This document shows positions 55,790 through 64,000 of a stretch of 64,000 nt of DNA, in pieces; position 1 is the first letter of the stretch; the number at the start of each line of letters is the position of its first letter. The notes beneath the pieces are model-generated. The model ran no database searches, was not told the origin of the DNA, and worked only from the letters and a program-made list of their open reading frames with translations. This DNA is from Acanthosepion esculentum (Eukaryota > Mollusca > Cephalopoda > Sepiida > Sepiidae). The position numbers and the translations under genes are program-made. The stretch is from assembly GCA_964036315.1 (NCBI GenBank), contig OZ038508.1:49258024-49322023 (forward strand), read 5' to 3'.

Positions 55790-56640
55790 GCTTCAATATC
55801 CAGGCTGGTGCTTCCTCATTGACCAGCCTTGACATAATTCACAAGCGATTATGTTGCATTGTGGGTGATGGATTATTTTAAACTATGTGTCCATTATTCC
55901 AGATACGAAACCTTCCTAGTCTCTCACACGTACGTCTTCTCTTTATCAAGTTGCTACCCTACACCCATCCAGTGTTTCACACGAACCCTTGACAAGGATG
56001 TTAAGGCTTCAAGGTCGTTAAGTGTGAATGAATCATTAAGATTAGGGCAAACAAGAAGATGATTCATAATTTTTAATTGCCCGCATTGGCAGGTGTGATC
56101 ATTATTGTAGGTATATTTCCATTTCTGAAGGTTGGCACAACAGCGACCAACAGCTGTTCGGAGGTGAATCAGGCAAAACCCGAAGAGCCAGGCTTCACAT
56201 GAGCCATGGGTAGAGATTCTGAAGTTTTGAGTGATAGTTTCACGTTGCTAAGGTGGCTGCACAACAGGGACGGACGCTGATCTGTTGTTCAGTTGTTCGA
56301 CTGGATATAGAAATGTGTCTTGAATTAAGCTTCTTTTTCATTGCTTCGCAGCCGTGGAATTGATGATGAGGGTCAGTGTCTTGCTTCAACTTATCGAGTT
56401 GTGAGTAGACTATTATTTAGATGTGATGGCGGAGTGCAATGCCACTAAACAAGTAGAGATCATCTACTTTGGTTGACTTGAGACACTCAGTGATTGATCT
56501 GCAAGTGTCGTTTAAGGACGGGTCGATTTTCTTTGGTGAACCTCCCACTACTCTATCCTGATTACTATAGCAAAAGTTCAAATGAGCTACATTCCTCAGT
56601 TCGATCAGCTTAGACATTCAAAGCTGTGCTCATATCGTCA
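55790..56640 (-). mobile_element. LINE C-terminal region with Cys-rich box (family D)
   Basis: From 56617 down the minus strand reads MSKLIELRNVAHLNFCYSNQ, KSTKVDDLYLFSGIALRHHI. After several stops it gives LFGFCLIHLRTAVGRCCANL, QKWKYTYNNDHTCQCGQLKI, MNHLLVCPNL and NDSFTLNDLEALTSLSRVRV. The C-x-C-G...H-L-L-x-C-P box is the usual C-terminal cysteine motif of many LINE polyproteins. Frames change several times. It ends about 30 bases from the 116-bp array. Confidence 0.8.
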
Positions 56641-56668
56641 AATAATCATCATTCCCTTTGTATTTCTA

Positions 56669-56757
56669 GGGCACCGACGTTTGGTGTAATGGTTAGAAAG
56701 CTCGTCTCGCTAGAACAATTACGACTGCATAGTGAGATCGATTCTCACTGGGTGCCC
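56669..56757 (+). other. tRNA-like module of array unit 1
   Basis: Acceptor pair 56669-56675 with 56751-56757 (7 of 7), T arm 56732-56748 (5-bp stem, 7-base loop). The region between is longer than a standard tRNA, two extra bases separate the T arm from the acceptor strand, and the T loop starts ATC instead of TTC. So it is a tRNA-like fold and not a functional tRNA gene. The other fifteen units are equivalent; in those reading GGTGTCC the pair becomes G-U. Confidence 0.7.
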
Positions 56758-58589
56758 CGAACTTTCGGCCGTGTGCCACATCTAGGGCACCGACGTTTGG
56801 TGTAATGGTTAGAAAGCTCGTCTCGCTAGAACAATTACGACTGCATAGTGATATCGATTCTCACTGGGTGTCCCGAAATTTCGGCCGTGTGCCACATCTA
56901 GGGCACCGACGTTTGGTGTAATGGTTAGAAAGCTCGTCTCGCTAGAACAATTCCGACTGCATAGTGAGATCGATTCTCACTGGGTGCCCCGAACTTTCGG
57001 CCGTGTGCCACATCTAGGGCACCGACGTTTGGTGTAATGGTTAGAAAGCTCGTCTCGCTGGAACAATTCCGACTGTATAGTGAGATCGATTCTCACTGGG
57101 TGCCCCGAACTTTCGGCCGTGTGCCACATCTAGGGCACCGACGTTTGGTGTAATGGTTAGAAAGCTCGTCTCGCTAGAACAATTACGACTGCATAGTCAG
57201 ATCGATTCTCACTGGGTGTCCCTAACTTTTGGCCGTGTGCCACATCTAGGGCACCGACGTTTGGTGTAATGGTTAGAAAGCTCGTCTCGCTAGAACAATT
57301 ACGACTGCATAGTGAGATCGATTCTCACTGGGTGCCCCGAACTTTCGGCCGTGTGTCACATCTAGGGCACCGACGTTTGGTGTAATGATTAGAAAGCTCG
57401 TCTCGCTAGAACAATTCCGACTGCATAGTGAGATCGATTCTCACTGGGTGTCCCTAACTTTTGGCCGTGTGCCACATCTAGGGCACCGACGTTTGGTGTA
57501 ATGGTTAGAAAGCTCGTCTCGCTGGAACAATTCCGACTGTATAGTGAGATCGATTCTCACTGGGTGTCCCGAACTTTCGGCCGTGTGCCACATCTAGGGC
57601 ACCGACGTTTGGTGTAATGGTTAGAAAGCTCGTCTCGCTAGAACAATTCCGACTGCATAGTGAGATCGATTCTCACTGGGTGCCCCGAACTTTCGGCCGT
57701 GTGCCACATCTAGGGCACCGACGTTTGGTGTAATGGTTAGAAAGCTCGTCTCGCTAGAACAATTCCGACTGCATAGTGAGATCGATTCTCACTGGGTGCC
57801 CCGAACTTTCGGCCGTGTGCCACATCTAGGGCACCGACGTTTGGTGTAATGGTTAGAAAGCTCGTCTCGCTAGAACAATTACGACTGCATAGTGAGATCG
57901 ATTCTCACTGGGTGTCCCTAACTTTTGGCCGTGTGCCACATCTAGGGCACCGACGTTTGGTGTAATGGTTAGAAAGCTCGTCTCGCTAGAACAATTCCGA
58001 CTGTATAGTGAGATCGATTCTCACTGGGTGCCCCGAACTTTCGGCCGTGTGCCACATCTAGGGCACCGACGTTTGGTGTAATGGTTAGAAAGCTCGTCTC
58101 GCTAGAACAATTCCGACTGCATAGTGAGATCGATTCTCACTGGGTGCCCCGAACTTTCGGCCGTGTGCCACATCTAGGGCACCGACGTTTGGTGTAATGG
58201 TTAGAAAGCTCGTCTCGCTAGAACAATTACGACTGCATAGTGAGATCGATTCTCACTGGGTGTCCCTAACTTTTGGCCGTGTGCCACATCTAGGGCACCG
58301 ACGTTTGGTGTAATGGTTAGAAAGCTCGTCTCGCTAGAACAATTACGACTGCATAGTGAGATCGATTCTCACTGGGTGCCCCGAACTTTCGGCCGTGTGT
58401 CACATCTAGGGCACCGACGTTTGGTGTAATGATTAGAAAGCTCGTCTCGCTAGAACAATTACGACTGCATAGTGAGATCGATTCTCACTGGGTGCCCCGA
58501 ACTTTCGGCCGTGTGCCACATCTAGGGCACCTTCGTTTGGTGTAATGGTTAGAAAGCTCGTCTCGCTAGAACTTTCGGCCGTGTGCCAC

Positions 58590-58590
<1 letters not shown>
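56669..58590 (+). repeat. tRNA-SINE-derived satellite: 16 x 116 bp plus truncated unit
   Basis: Unit starts (GGGCACCGACG) lie at 56669, 56785, 56901, 57017, 57133, 57249, 57365, 57481, 57597, 57713, 57829, 57945, 58061, 58177, 58293, 58409 and 58525, exactly 116 bases apart. The seventeenth is cut by an internal deletion and runs into a TA tract at 58590. Each unit has an 89-base tRNA-like part and 27 bases of SINE body. The tRNA-like part has: acceptor-like GGGCACC pairing perfectly with GGTGCCC; A box TGGTGTAATGG; T-arm-like GTGAG-ATCGATT-CTCAC. The body is CGAACTTTCGGCCGTGTGCC plus ACATCTA. Units differ by substitutions only. Confidence 0.98.
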
Positions 58591-58613
<23 letters not shown>

Positions 58614-58621
<8 letters not shown>

Positions 58622-58921
58622 AAAAACAACTGAAATGTTGCAAATTTAAAAAAAAGAATGTATGTTTTTTTTTGTGAAAGTATTTATTTATATTTTGTAT
58701 ATATATATTTGATATTTCAGATCGGCCCCGATCTTTCGTCAGAAATGACTGTTTTCAGAAGTTTATTTACATTAAGTAGCGTCCGTCGCGAGACGCGGAC
58801 GTCACGTGATATGGAATGCAACAGTGTTTGAATATTTCTAACGTAAATCTAACTGTAGTAATATTTTAGATGTTGTTTAAAATATTTTTTTAACTATATC
58901 TAACAATATTTAACTATATCT

Positions 58922-58925
<4 letters not shown>
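58614..58925. other. Unassigned stretch with a GC-rich patch
   Basis: At 58780-58810 GCGTCCGTCGCGAGACGCGG followed by ACGTCACGTGA is a GC-rich, self-complementary patch in AT-rich surroundings. At 58722-58750 GATCGGCCCCGATC is palindromic. Otherwise nothing recognised. Confidence 0.4.

Positions 58926-59009
<84 letters not shown>
58926..59009. repeat. (TA)n microsatellite
   Basis: TA run of about 40 units with one TATG. Confidence 0.96.
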
Positions 59010-59011
<2 letters not shown>

Positions 59012-60087
59012 AGGTCCCTTCTATTTACAATAATGCAATGCATGTTACTTTTTGCTGCATAAAATATATTTAAGGAAAGCTTCAATTACAACTCGTGTAG
59101 TTTGCTGTTTAACGAAAATATATCTTGCTAAATGTGCCACTCCGAAAAGTGTGTTTTAAACAACTCGACTCATACACGAATATATAATTTTTCTTGTCAT
59201 CCAGGTCATCTCCCTCTCTCCCTCTTTTAATAAATCAATGGATTTCGCTGGTTCCTTGCGGCTTACATTTCTCCTTGCACTCATTATCGTTATAAAATCC
59301 TTCCTTTTCTTTCACTCACCTCCGCATTTTTCAAGAGATCTTCACATGTGTCGCTTCTCCCCCCCGGCATTCTTTTGCAGGACTCTTTTCGCCATACATC
59401 TCTTTGTTTTATCTATCTCTTTATTTATTTTCCGTCGGTTTTTCTCGTTCTGCCAAGGATCAAGTTTACACGGTTGTCAAACTAAACAAAGGTGCTAATG
59501 GCCTGACGTCAAAAGTGGACATTTCTCAAACTAATTGACTTGTTCTGGCGTAAACCAGACCGCTTGCCAATCCATCGGAATGAAAATGCAAAAGGAACGG
59601 CCGATCTTTTTCGACTCGCGTCTTTCGGTTTCAAGATGCTTTTGCAAACTGGATGTTTCTGGACGAGTGAGTCGAGACCAGACTGTAAATATGGTCATTG
59701 TCTGGACGCAGGAAAACAACTTCGTTTTGTTTGTATTGCTTTTAGCCAGAGAGCAAATGAAAGCGACCGTTCGCAGAACGGACTTTTAGTTTGCAGAGGA
59801 TGTTCCCTGTTGATCATAAGATATCGACAACCGAAAGAAAGATTGAAATTTGTCGAATGACGTTCATTTTTTTTTAAATGTTAAAACCGACGATTTTATT
59901 GAATTAAATATTTTAACTACTTTATTCAGCAGTATTTCTTTTCAAATAATCCCACTCATTCATGTGACTTTTCCATTCAAGTCTTTGGCGATGATGACAA
60001 TCCCAAATTTTCCGATTCTTTGTCGCTCTTTACTATGATTGTTTTGTTACTTTTTTCCATTTCCTGCTCGAGTATCCATTTTGACAA
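59010..60087. other. Unassigned unique stretch
   Basis: About 1.1 kb with less simple sequence than average. Frames of 86 codons (59238) and 106 codons (59540) are open. The first begins with a hydrophobic stretch resembling a signal peptide but lies in pyrimidine-rich sequence; the second overlaps another open frame of 84 codons. Neither was recognised, so no gene is called. Confidence 0.3.
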
Positions 60088-60149
60088 GCTCGACGATTGC
60101 GTCTAGCATCAAACAGACTGTCGCTACTAAGTGTTGACTTCAATGTTCA

Positions 60150-60150
<1 letters not shown>
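60088..60150 (+). repeat. Half copy of foldback element 1
   Basis: GCTCGACGATTGCGTCTAGC, AAACAGACTGTCGC and AAGTGTTGACTTC match the right arm of the palindrome at 10905-11192. Confidence 0.75.
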
Positions 60151-60197
<47 letters not shown>

Positions 60198-60232
60198 GGA
60201 TCCGGTATCAAATATATATATATATATATATA
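60151..60232. repeat. (TA)n microsatellite holding a 20-bp copy of the neighbouring LTR edge
   Basis: Two TA runs separated by TGTTGTGGATCCGGTATCAA (60192-60211), which recurs at 60233 as the start of the next feature. Confidence 0.93.
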
Positions 60233-60574
60233 TGTTGTGGATCCGGTATCAAATAATAACAAACGCCAAGAATGAATATAGGAAATAAATGTATTAACGT
60301 AATAATACAAACTCGTAATACAGGTTAGTAGTACCAGGAATGTGGGGTTAGTAGACAAATATATAGATAGTCTTTGATATCGACGTATCGCTGTATGACT
60401 TCTTACTGAGTCTACGGGCTTGATACTCTGACCGCTACCTTATTCTACCGATCGACTCTACCTTCCACTACTACTCCTTGACTTGATTTAACGTACACAC
60501 TGTCCGTGTATTCACTTGTAGTAGTATATGTATACCTTGGGTGAGTCAATTTGTGTAAAAAGAGAAGACCCCAT

Positions 60575-60575
<1 letters not shown>
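60233..60575 (+). repeat. Possible solo LTR (family L), copy 2
   Basis: Starts TGTTGTGGATCCGGTATCAA and shares ordered blocks with the complement of 32640-32975: ACAAACGCCAAGAAT, TGTATTAACGTAATAAT, TTAGTAGTACCAGGAATG and GTGTAAAAAGAGAAGACCCC. No internal retroelement sequence follows; a TA tract starts at about 60580. Confidence 0.5.

Positions 60576-60579
<4 letters not shown>

Positions 60580-60622
<43 letters not shown>
60580..60622. repeat. (TA)n microsatellite
   Basis: TA run of about 21 units. Confidence 0.94.
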
Positions 60623-60623
<1 letters not shown>

Positions 60624-60737
60624 CAGGTAAAAAAATCCGTGGGTAAGTAATCTAAATAGATTCTATTAATATAAAATATTAAACCTGATCCACAAAAGAG
60701 AGCTCAATATAATTTTGATTATAGATCATATAAGCGA

Positions 60738-60926
60738 ATTACAAATTAATGAGATCCAAACAATTTACCTCATACCGATGATCATTTCGTCAATGGGAAA
60801 GTAGTTTTTCCCTGCACTTACCAACGCAAATACATTTAATAAATATAATTACTAAAACATTTTAGTAAATGTAATTGCATGATCATCTGTATGAGGTAAA
60901 TCATTTGGATCTCATTAATTGTAATA
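60738..60926. repeat. Inverted repeat, arms ~46 bp
   Basis: The left arm ATTAATGAGATCCAAACAAT, TTACCTCATACCGATGATCA pairs with the right arm TGATCATCTGTATGAGGTAA, ATCATTTGGATCTCATTAAT. The loop of about 95 bases contains a further palindrome CTAAAACATTTTAG. No coding content. Confidence 0.85.
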
Positions 60927-60947
60927 CACACACACAACACACACACA

Positions 60948-61007
<60 letters not shown>
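60927..61007. repeat. (CA)n(TA)n microsatellite
   Basis: CA run with AACAC interruption, then TA run of about 29 units. Confidence 0.95.
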
Positions 61008-61008
<1 letters not shown>

Positions 61009-61589
61009 GTTTTTAGTGCGGAACAATTGATGAGGGGAAGTGTTTCAAATAACGGTTCGTATATATAATACGCCACATGTATCTTCAAGAGTACTTTGTT
61101 CATTTTCTGAAATTCATTTTAAACTTTAAAAATTATAATACAAAAAGAGGCAAGGAATAATTCTTGTAATAGTTCATTAGTCATCGAATGAGTTTGTTTT
61201 TTATTCACACTACATGCTTCATTTACATTATTTATGATAGCAATTAAAAGCTTAGACAATTAAATAATTAAATAGTTTTAATGCTGTTTTTTTTTGTTAG
61301 GATTCGGCTCATGTCTTGTGGGATTTCCTAACAGCTTGAGAAAAAATAAATTAATTAAAAAATATCTGATGAGACGTTAGCTCATAGTAGGACGAGAAAT
61401 AAACAGACTCTGAAATTACACATGGAATCTACAGACTGTCAAGGATTACTCAGACCTTCCGAAGTTTACACAAAAATAATGTTTATAAAGAAACCGGAAA
61501 ACCGTTGAAAACGAAGACAACAGTGCTGAAATATTGCGTAACATATTTTCTCTATTTTAATGCGGATTTGGACTCACTTGTCCATATTT
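61008..61589. other. Unassigned AT-rich stretch
   Basis: Nothing recognised. Confidence 0.4.
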
Positions 61590-61960
61590 TTCTGTCGTCT
61601 GTTTAGACACTTCCCAGATATTTAAATTTCTGTACCTGTTTAATTCTACGTTCTCCAATTTGTATCTCGCATCTTGCAGACAACTATACATTCTGTCTTC
61701 TTAAAGCCGATTGTTTGCCTTTTCTTCGCCCGCTTTCCTTTGAAATTATGTCAAGGAGATCTTGAAGTTATCTTCCTGCGTTCGCTATCAACACATGGAC
61801 ATCTGCGTATCATATGTTAAAATTGTGCACACCAATAATAAACCGACGTTTTCTACTGTCCCTCTTGCCTTCTTCTTTATAGCCGTAACTCTGTTGCCTT
61901 AGGGCAACAATCTTCAGCTGCGAGGAACGTGTCCAGTATTCATTGTTATATAGGAGGATT
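61590..61960 (-). mobile_element. LINE reverse transcriptase fragment (palm to thumb)
   Basis: The minus strand, in changing frames, reads YADVHVLIANAGR-like sequence near 61815-61780, LLDIISKESGRRKGKQ near 61760-61715, and RRIKQVQKFKYLGSV near 61650-61610. These are the segments around and after the YADD motif. Here the motif itself is damaged. All frames have stops. Confidence 0.65.
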
Positions 61961-62362
61961 TATATTAGAAAATTAGCACTCCTTTCTTTGAAAATTAATT
62001 ACCATATCCGACAGTATGAAGACGACCGGACATATTATGCACACCCACAATTTCTAAAATCATCTGAGCCCCAAGCCAGGCTACAATGCCACTAAGACGC
62101 AAGGAATTACTGGAAGTGGGAAAAAATGAGATGACTTCAGCTTTCGAGACGACAGAAGATGGCGACTGAACTTGGATTTTAACCTTTGAAGATTTACGCG
62201 GCCGGGAAGAGTCTTCCATAGGCAAGAATTATAAGAAAAGAATCTTTTAGAATAAAATTTATGGTTGCATCTAGTTATTTTAACATTAAAGCTGTGAGAT
62301 TTAGTAGAAAATGTAGTAGTTCGCTTAAAGTCATGCAGTCAAGGGACATAGTGGAGAGCTAT
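61961..62362. other. Unassigned stretch
   Basis: The 76-codon minus frame 62225-61995 is serine-rich and unrecognised. Nothing else seen. Confidence 0.35.
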
Positions 62363-62490
62363 GGGCACCTCGGTTTGGTGTAATGGTTAGCAAGCTTGTC
62401 TCGCTAGTTCAGTTACTGCCGTATAATGAGTTCGATCCTCACCGTGTCCACCTAAACTTTCGGCCTTGTGATACATCTGAGCTACGTTTA
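62363..62490 (+). mobile_element. tRNA-derived SINE, single copy (plus strand)
   Basis: GGGCACCTCGGTTTGGTGTA, ATGGTTAGCAAGCTTGTCTC, GAGTTCGATCCTCAC, then body CTAAACTTTCGGCCTTGTGA, TACATCTGAGCTACG. Among the monomers in this window it is the nearest in layout to the 116-bp array unit. It lies within or next to LINE sequence of the opposite strand. Confidence 0.88.
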
Positions 62491-62514
62491 GAATATCAGC
62501 ATAAGAGGAGGGGG

Positions 62515-62870
62515 TCTTTCTAACTGCTGCCATGGAAATATGTCTAGAAAGTCATATAAAATCCACGTCAGAACTGAAGTCGAGATGCCAGATTACACTG
62601 CAGCCCCTTCTTTGAATTTTGTCAAGAATCTCCAGATATGCAGCAGGAGTGCCAGACAAGATATGGCAGAATAATTCAATGTATGGACGAATGGTAGATT
62701 TATAAATGTGCAAGATAGAATCTGACGTTAAAGAAAACAAACTGTCTGGCATGACACAGTGAACCAATACTTTTTGCTGCAGGCCTAGCAATTGATTCAA
62801 AAGATCGCTCCGAACCTTGTCAGTCGAAAACACGAGATCAAGTAAGCGTTATAAGATAGTTTATATGAAA
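62515..62870 (-). mobile_element. LINE fragment (family A)
   Basis: The minus frame 62833-62552 reads LLNQLLGLQQKVLVHCVMPD, SILHIYKSTIRPYIELFCHI, LSGTPAAYLEILDKIQRRGC, SVIWHLDFSSD. This is the part just upstream of the segment seen at 16 kb (IYKS.IRP..E.C.HI..G....LE.LDKIQRR). Truncated on both sides. Confidence 0.85.
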
Positions 62871-63059
62871 GCAAAAGACATTTTACCGTATTAATGCCTG
62901 GTTGTCAATAGGAGAGAAATTCCACCTCTTGAGCTACGTATTGGGAATGTTAAAATCAAAATGATATCTTGTTACTTTTGTCACAGACGACGGAAAATGT
63001 AAAACAAATACAAAATGTGTAACTTGTACATACGAGGCGTTGCTAAGGATGCCGGTAAA

Positions 63060-63720
63060 ATAGCCGGCTCCCTGTACTACTCCAGTAAGTACCTGACTCC
63101 ATCCTGCTATCTACTAATTTTACTACAAGAGCCAGATCAGGCCTAACTTGGAGTACTGTTATATTTAACAGCCCCCCCCCCCACACACACACACACACGA
63201 GGGATGCATGTAGCACAAGACCGAGTTTACCGTGTGTTTTCCGGACCCGTAGGTTCGGCCACCCGCGTAAACGGGTTCAGGTCCTGTCTACCTCCCCGGA
63301 CGAAACTTTGCCCTTCGGCACAGCCTCGACCGGGTTCGTCTCTGCCAAACTGTAGAGCAGTTTAGATCACTATCTCAAATTGGAGTACTGTTGTCGTATC
63401 TGGGCAGGAGCAGTTAAGATATCATTCTCCAGTCTTGGTAGATTTGAAAAGCTTCTACGAGCACTAGTGTGTGACGAATTATTCCCCACCTTTCAACCCC
63501 TCTTCCACGGGCGGGATGTGGCAAGCCTGTCGCTGCCCTACCGCTACTTTCTCGAACGAACTACATTCTCTGTTCTCGCCAGAAAACCACCCACATTCTT
63601 TCCATATTCCACTCGAGCGGCTTCTTCCCGAGATCCGCTGCCCCGTGGAATTGATGCCCAATAGGGTGTTTACTCGATCAATACAATCTTAATCCCTTCA
63701 AGTGTTAATCGTTATCTCGC
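63060..63720 (+). mobile_element. LINE fragment (family A-like) interrupted by an insertion
   Basis: Before the insertion 63080-63160 reads YLTPSCYLLIL and RPNLEYC in broken frames. After it, 63380-63664 reads MEYCCRIWAGAVKISFSSLG, ELFPTFQPLFHGRDVASLSL, PYRYFLERTTFSVLA and a shifted RLLPEIRCPVELM. A 13-base duplicate TTGGAGTACTGTT marks the insertion point on both sides (63148-63160 and 63380-63392). Confidence 0.82.
63161..63379. mobile_element. GC-rich insertion of SINE type in the LINE, 219 bp
   Basis: Lies between two copies of TTGGAGTACTGTT. It has a C run, a CA run, and then a segment richer in GC than almost anything else in the window. GCATGTAGCACAAGACCGAG resembles the body of the tRNA-derived SINE in minus orientation, and AACGGGTTCAGGTCCTG is B-box-like on the plus strand. 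No complete tRNA head was recognised. Confidence 0.6.
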
Positions 63721-63774
63721 TCACTTATACACAAAAAGTGGCCTCCTAACGTAAACCTCTTCCTCGAAAGGTGA

Positions 63775-63896
63775 CTGACACTTGTGCGAGCACCGATGTT
63801 AAGCAACGTGGAGCTGGTTCACTACCTAGATGAGTGACAGCTTGTGAATGCCAGGTGCTGCACGCTTGGATGTACCGGTGATATAAAGGACTAACG
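63775..63896 (+). mobile_element. 5S rRNA-derived SINE copy
   Basis: GAGCACCGATGTTAAGCAAC, GTGGAGCTGGTTCACTACCT, AGATGAGTGACAGCTTGTGA and ATGCCAGGTGCTGCACGCTT follow the second half of 5S rRNA including the internal control region. It is followed by GGATGTACCGGTGATATAAA GGA, the same junction as in the copy at 12757-12940 but with a damaged A-box region. Confidence 0.7.
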
Positions 63897-64000
63897 GCCA
63901 CAAACAGTGGTACTCGAACAATCCTCGAAGTTAAGCAACTCCAAGACGGGTCAGTACCTGAATTGGCAACCGCTTGGGAATACCAGATCCTGTAGGCTGG
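63891..64000 (+). mobile_element. 5S rRNA-derived copy, cut by the window edge
   Basis: AACGGCCACAAACAGTGGTA, CGAAGTTAAGCAACTCCAAG, GGTCAGTACCTGAATTGGCA and GCTTGGGAATACCAGATCCT, then GTAGGCTGG, align along the whole of 5S rRNA. Substitutions in the internal control region and the repeat surroundings argue against an active 5S gene. Confidence 0.7.

Noticed and set aside
56669..58590. The 116-bp array as a CRISPR array
   Set aside because: The whole unit is conserved; there are no variable spacers between short repeats, and the window is eukaryotic.
56669..58590. The array as a cluster of functional tRNA genes
   Set aside because: The region between acceptor and T arm is too long, two extra bases lie before the 3' acceptor strand, the T loop begins ATC, no clear anticodon arm is visible, and the same sequence is the head of a dispersed SINE.
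58780..58812. GC-rich hairpin with ACGTCACGTGA as a promoter element
   Set aside because: A single palindromic patch with an E-box-like core but no gene next to it; too short to support a claim.
59238..59860. Open frames of 86, 84 and 106 codons as host genes
   Set aside because: They overlap in different frames, match nothing recognised and have no visible splice or poly-A context. The hydrophobic start of the first lies in pyrimidine-rich sequence.
63775..64000. Functional 5S rRNA genes
   Set aside because: The copies differ strongly from each other and from standard 5S, including in the internal control region, and one continues into SINE sequence.

Overview
The window is eukaryotic repeat-rich DNA and I found no confidently recognisable host gene in it. 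It is strongly AT-rich and holds dozens of (TA)n tracts, several (GT)n/(CA)n tracts and long (GATA)n arrays. The rest is mostly decayed transposable elements: 5'-truncated non-LTR retrotransposons (LINEs), Tc1/mariner, hAT and pogo-like DNA transposon remnants, one Ty3/Gypsy element, and SINEs built from tRNA and 5S rRNA. This mix, and the repeated LINE C-terminal families, fit a mollusc and most probably a coleoid cephalopod such as an octopus. That identification is inference from repeat content, not from a host gene.

Layout. 0-3.2 kb: a minus-strand Ty3/Gypsy element with a 387-bp 5' LTR, broken gag and protease, and a pol that has lost reverse transcriptase, RNase H and most of integrase. 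3.2-12 kb: microsatellites, tRNA-SINE, Tc1-like and mariner-like remnants, LINE 3' ends and two adjacent large palindromes. 12.7-14.8 kb: a chimeric 5S/tRNA SINE and a divergent pair of one repeat family, one copy carrying an 11 x 30-bp minisatellite. 15.9-33.9 kb: LINE fragments interleaved with MITEs and inverted repeats. 34-50.7 kb: microsatellite-dominated, with an (AAT)n tract, an inverted LINE pair, two mariner copies sharing the same internal deletion, and two related GATA-array segments; one of these interrupts another mariner. 51-56.6 kb: LINE and hAT remnants. 56.67-58.59 kb: sixteen 116-bp units plus a stub, an indel-free satellite made from the tRNA-like head of a SINE. 58.6-64 kb: microsatellites, a possible solo LTR, LINE fragments, a GC-rich insertion with a 13-bp target duplication, and two 5S-derived copies at the right edge.

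The most notable feature is the 116-bp array, because the same window also holds solitary and dimeric copies of the source SINE, so a SINE-to-satellite series can be read directly. Second are the chimeric 5S/tRNA SINE copies. Third is the GATA-bearing duplicated segment inside a mariner. Coding remnants are all broken, so nothing here works as a pathway. Two short open stretches next to splice-acceptor-like sequence (minus 47853-47680 and plus 39133-39329) are the only weak candidates for host exons.
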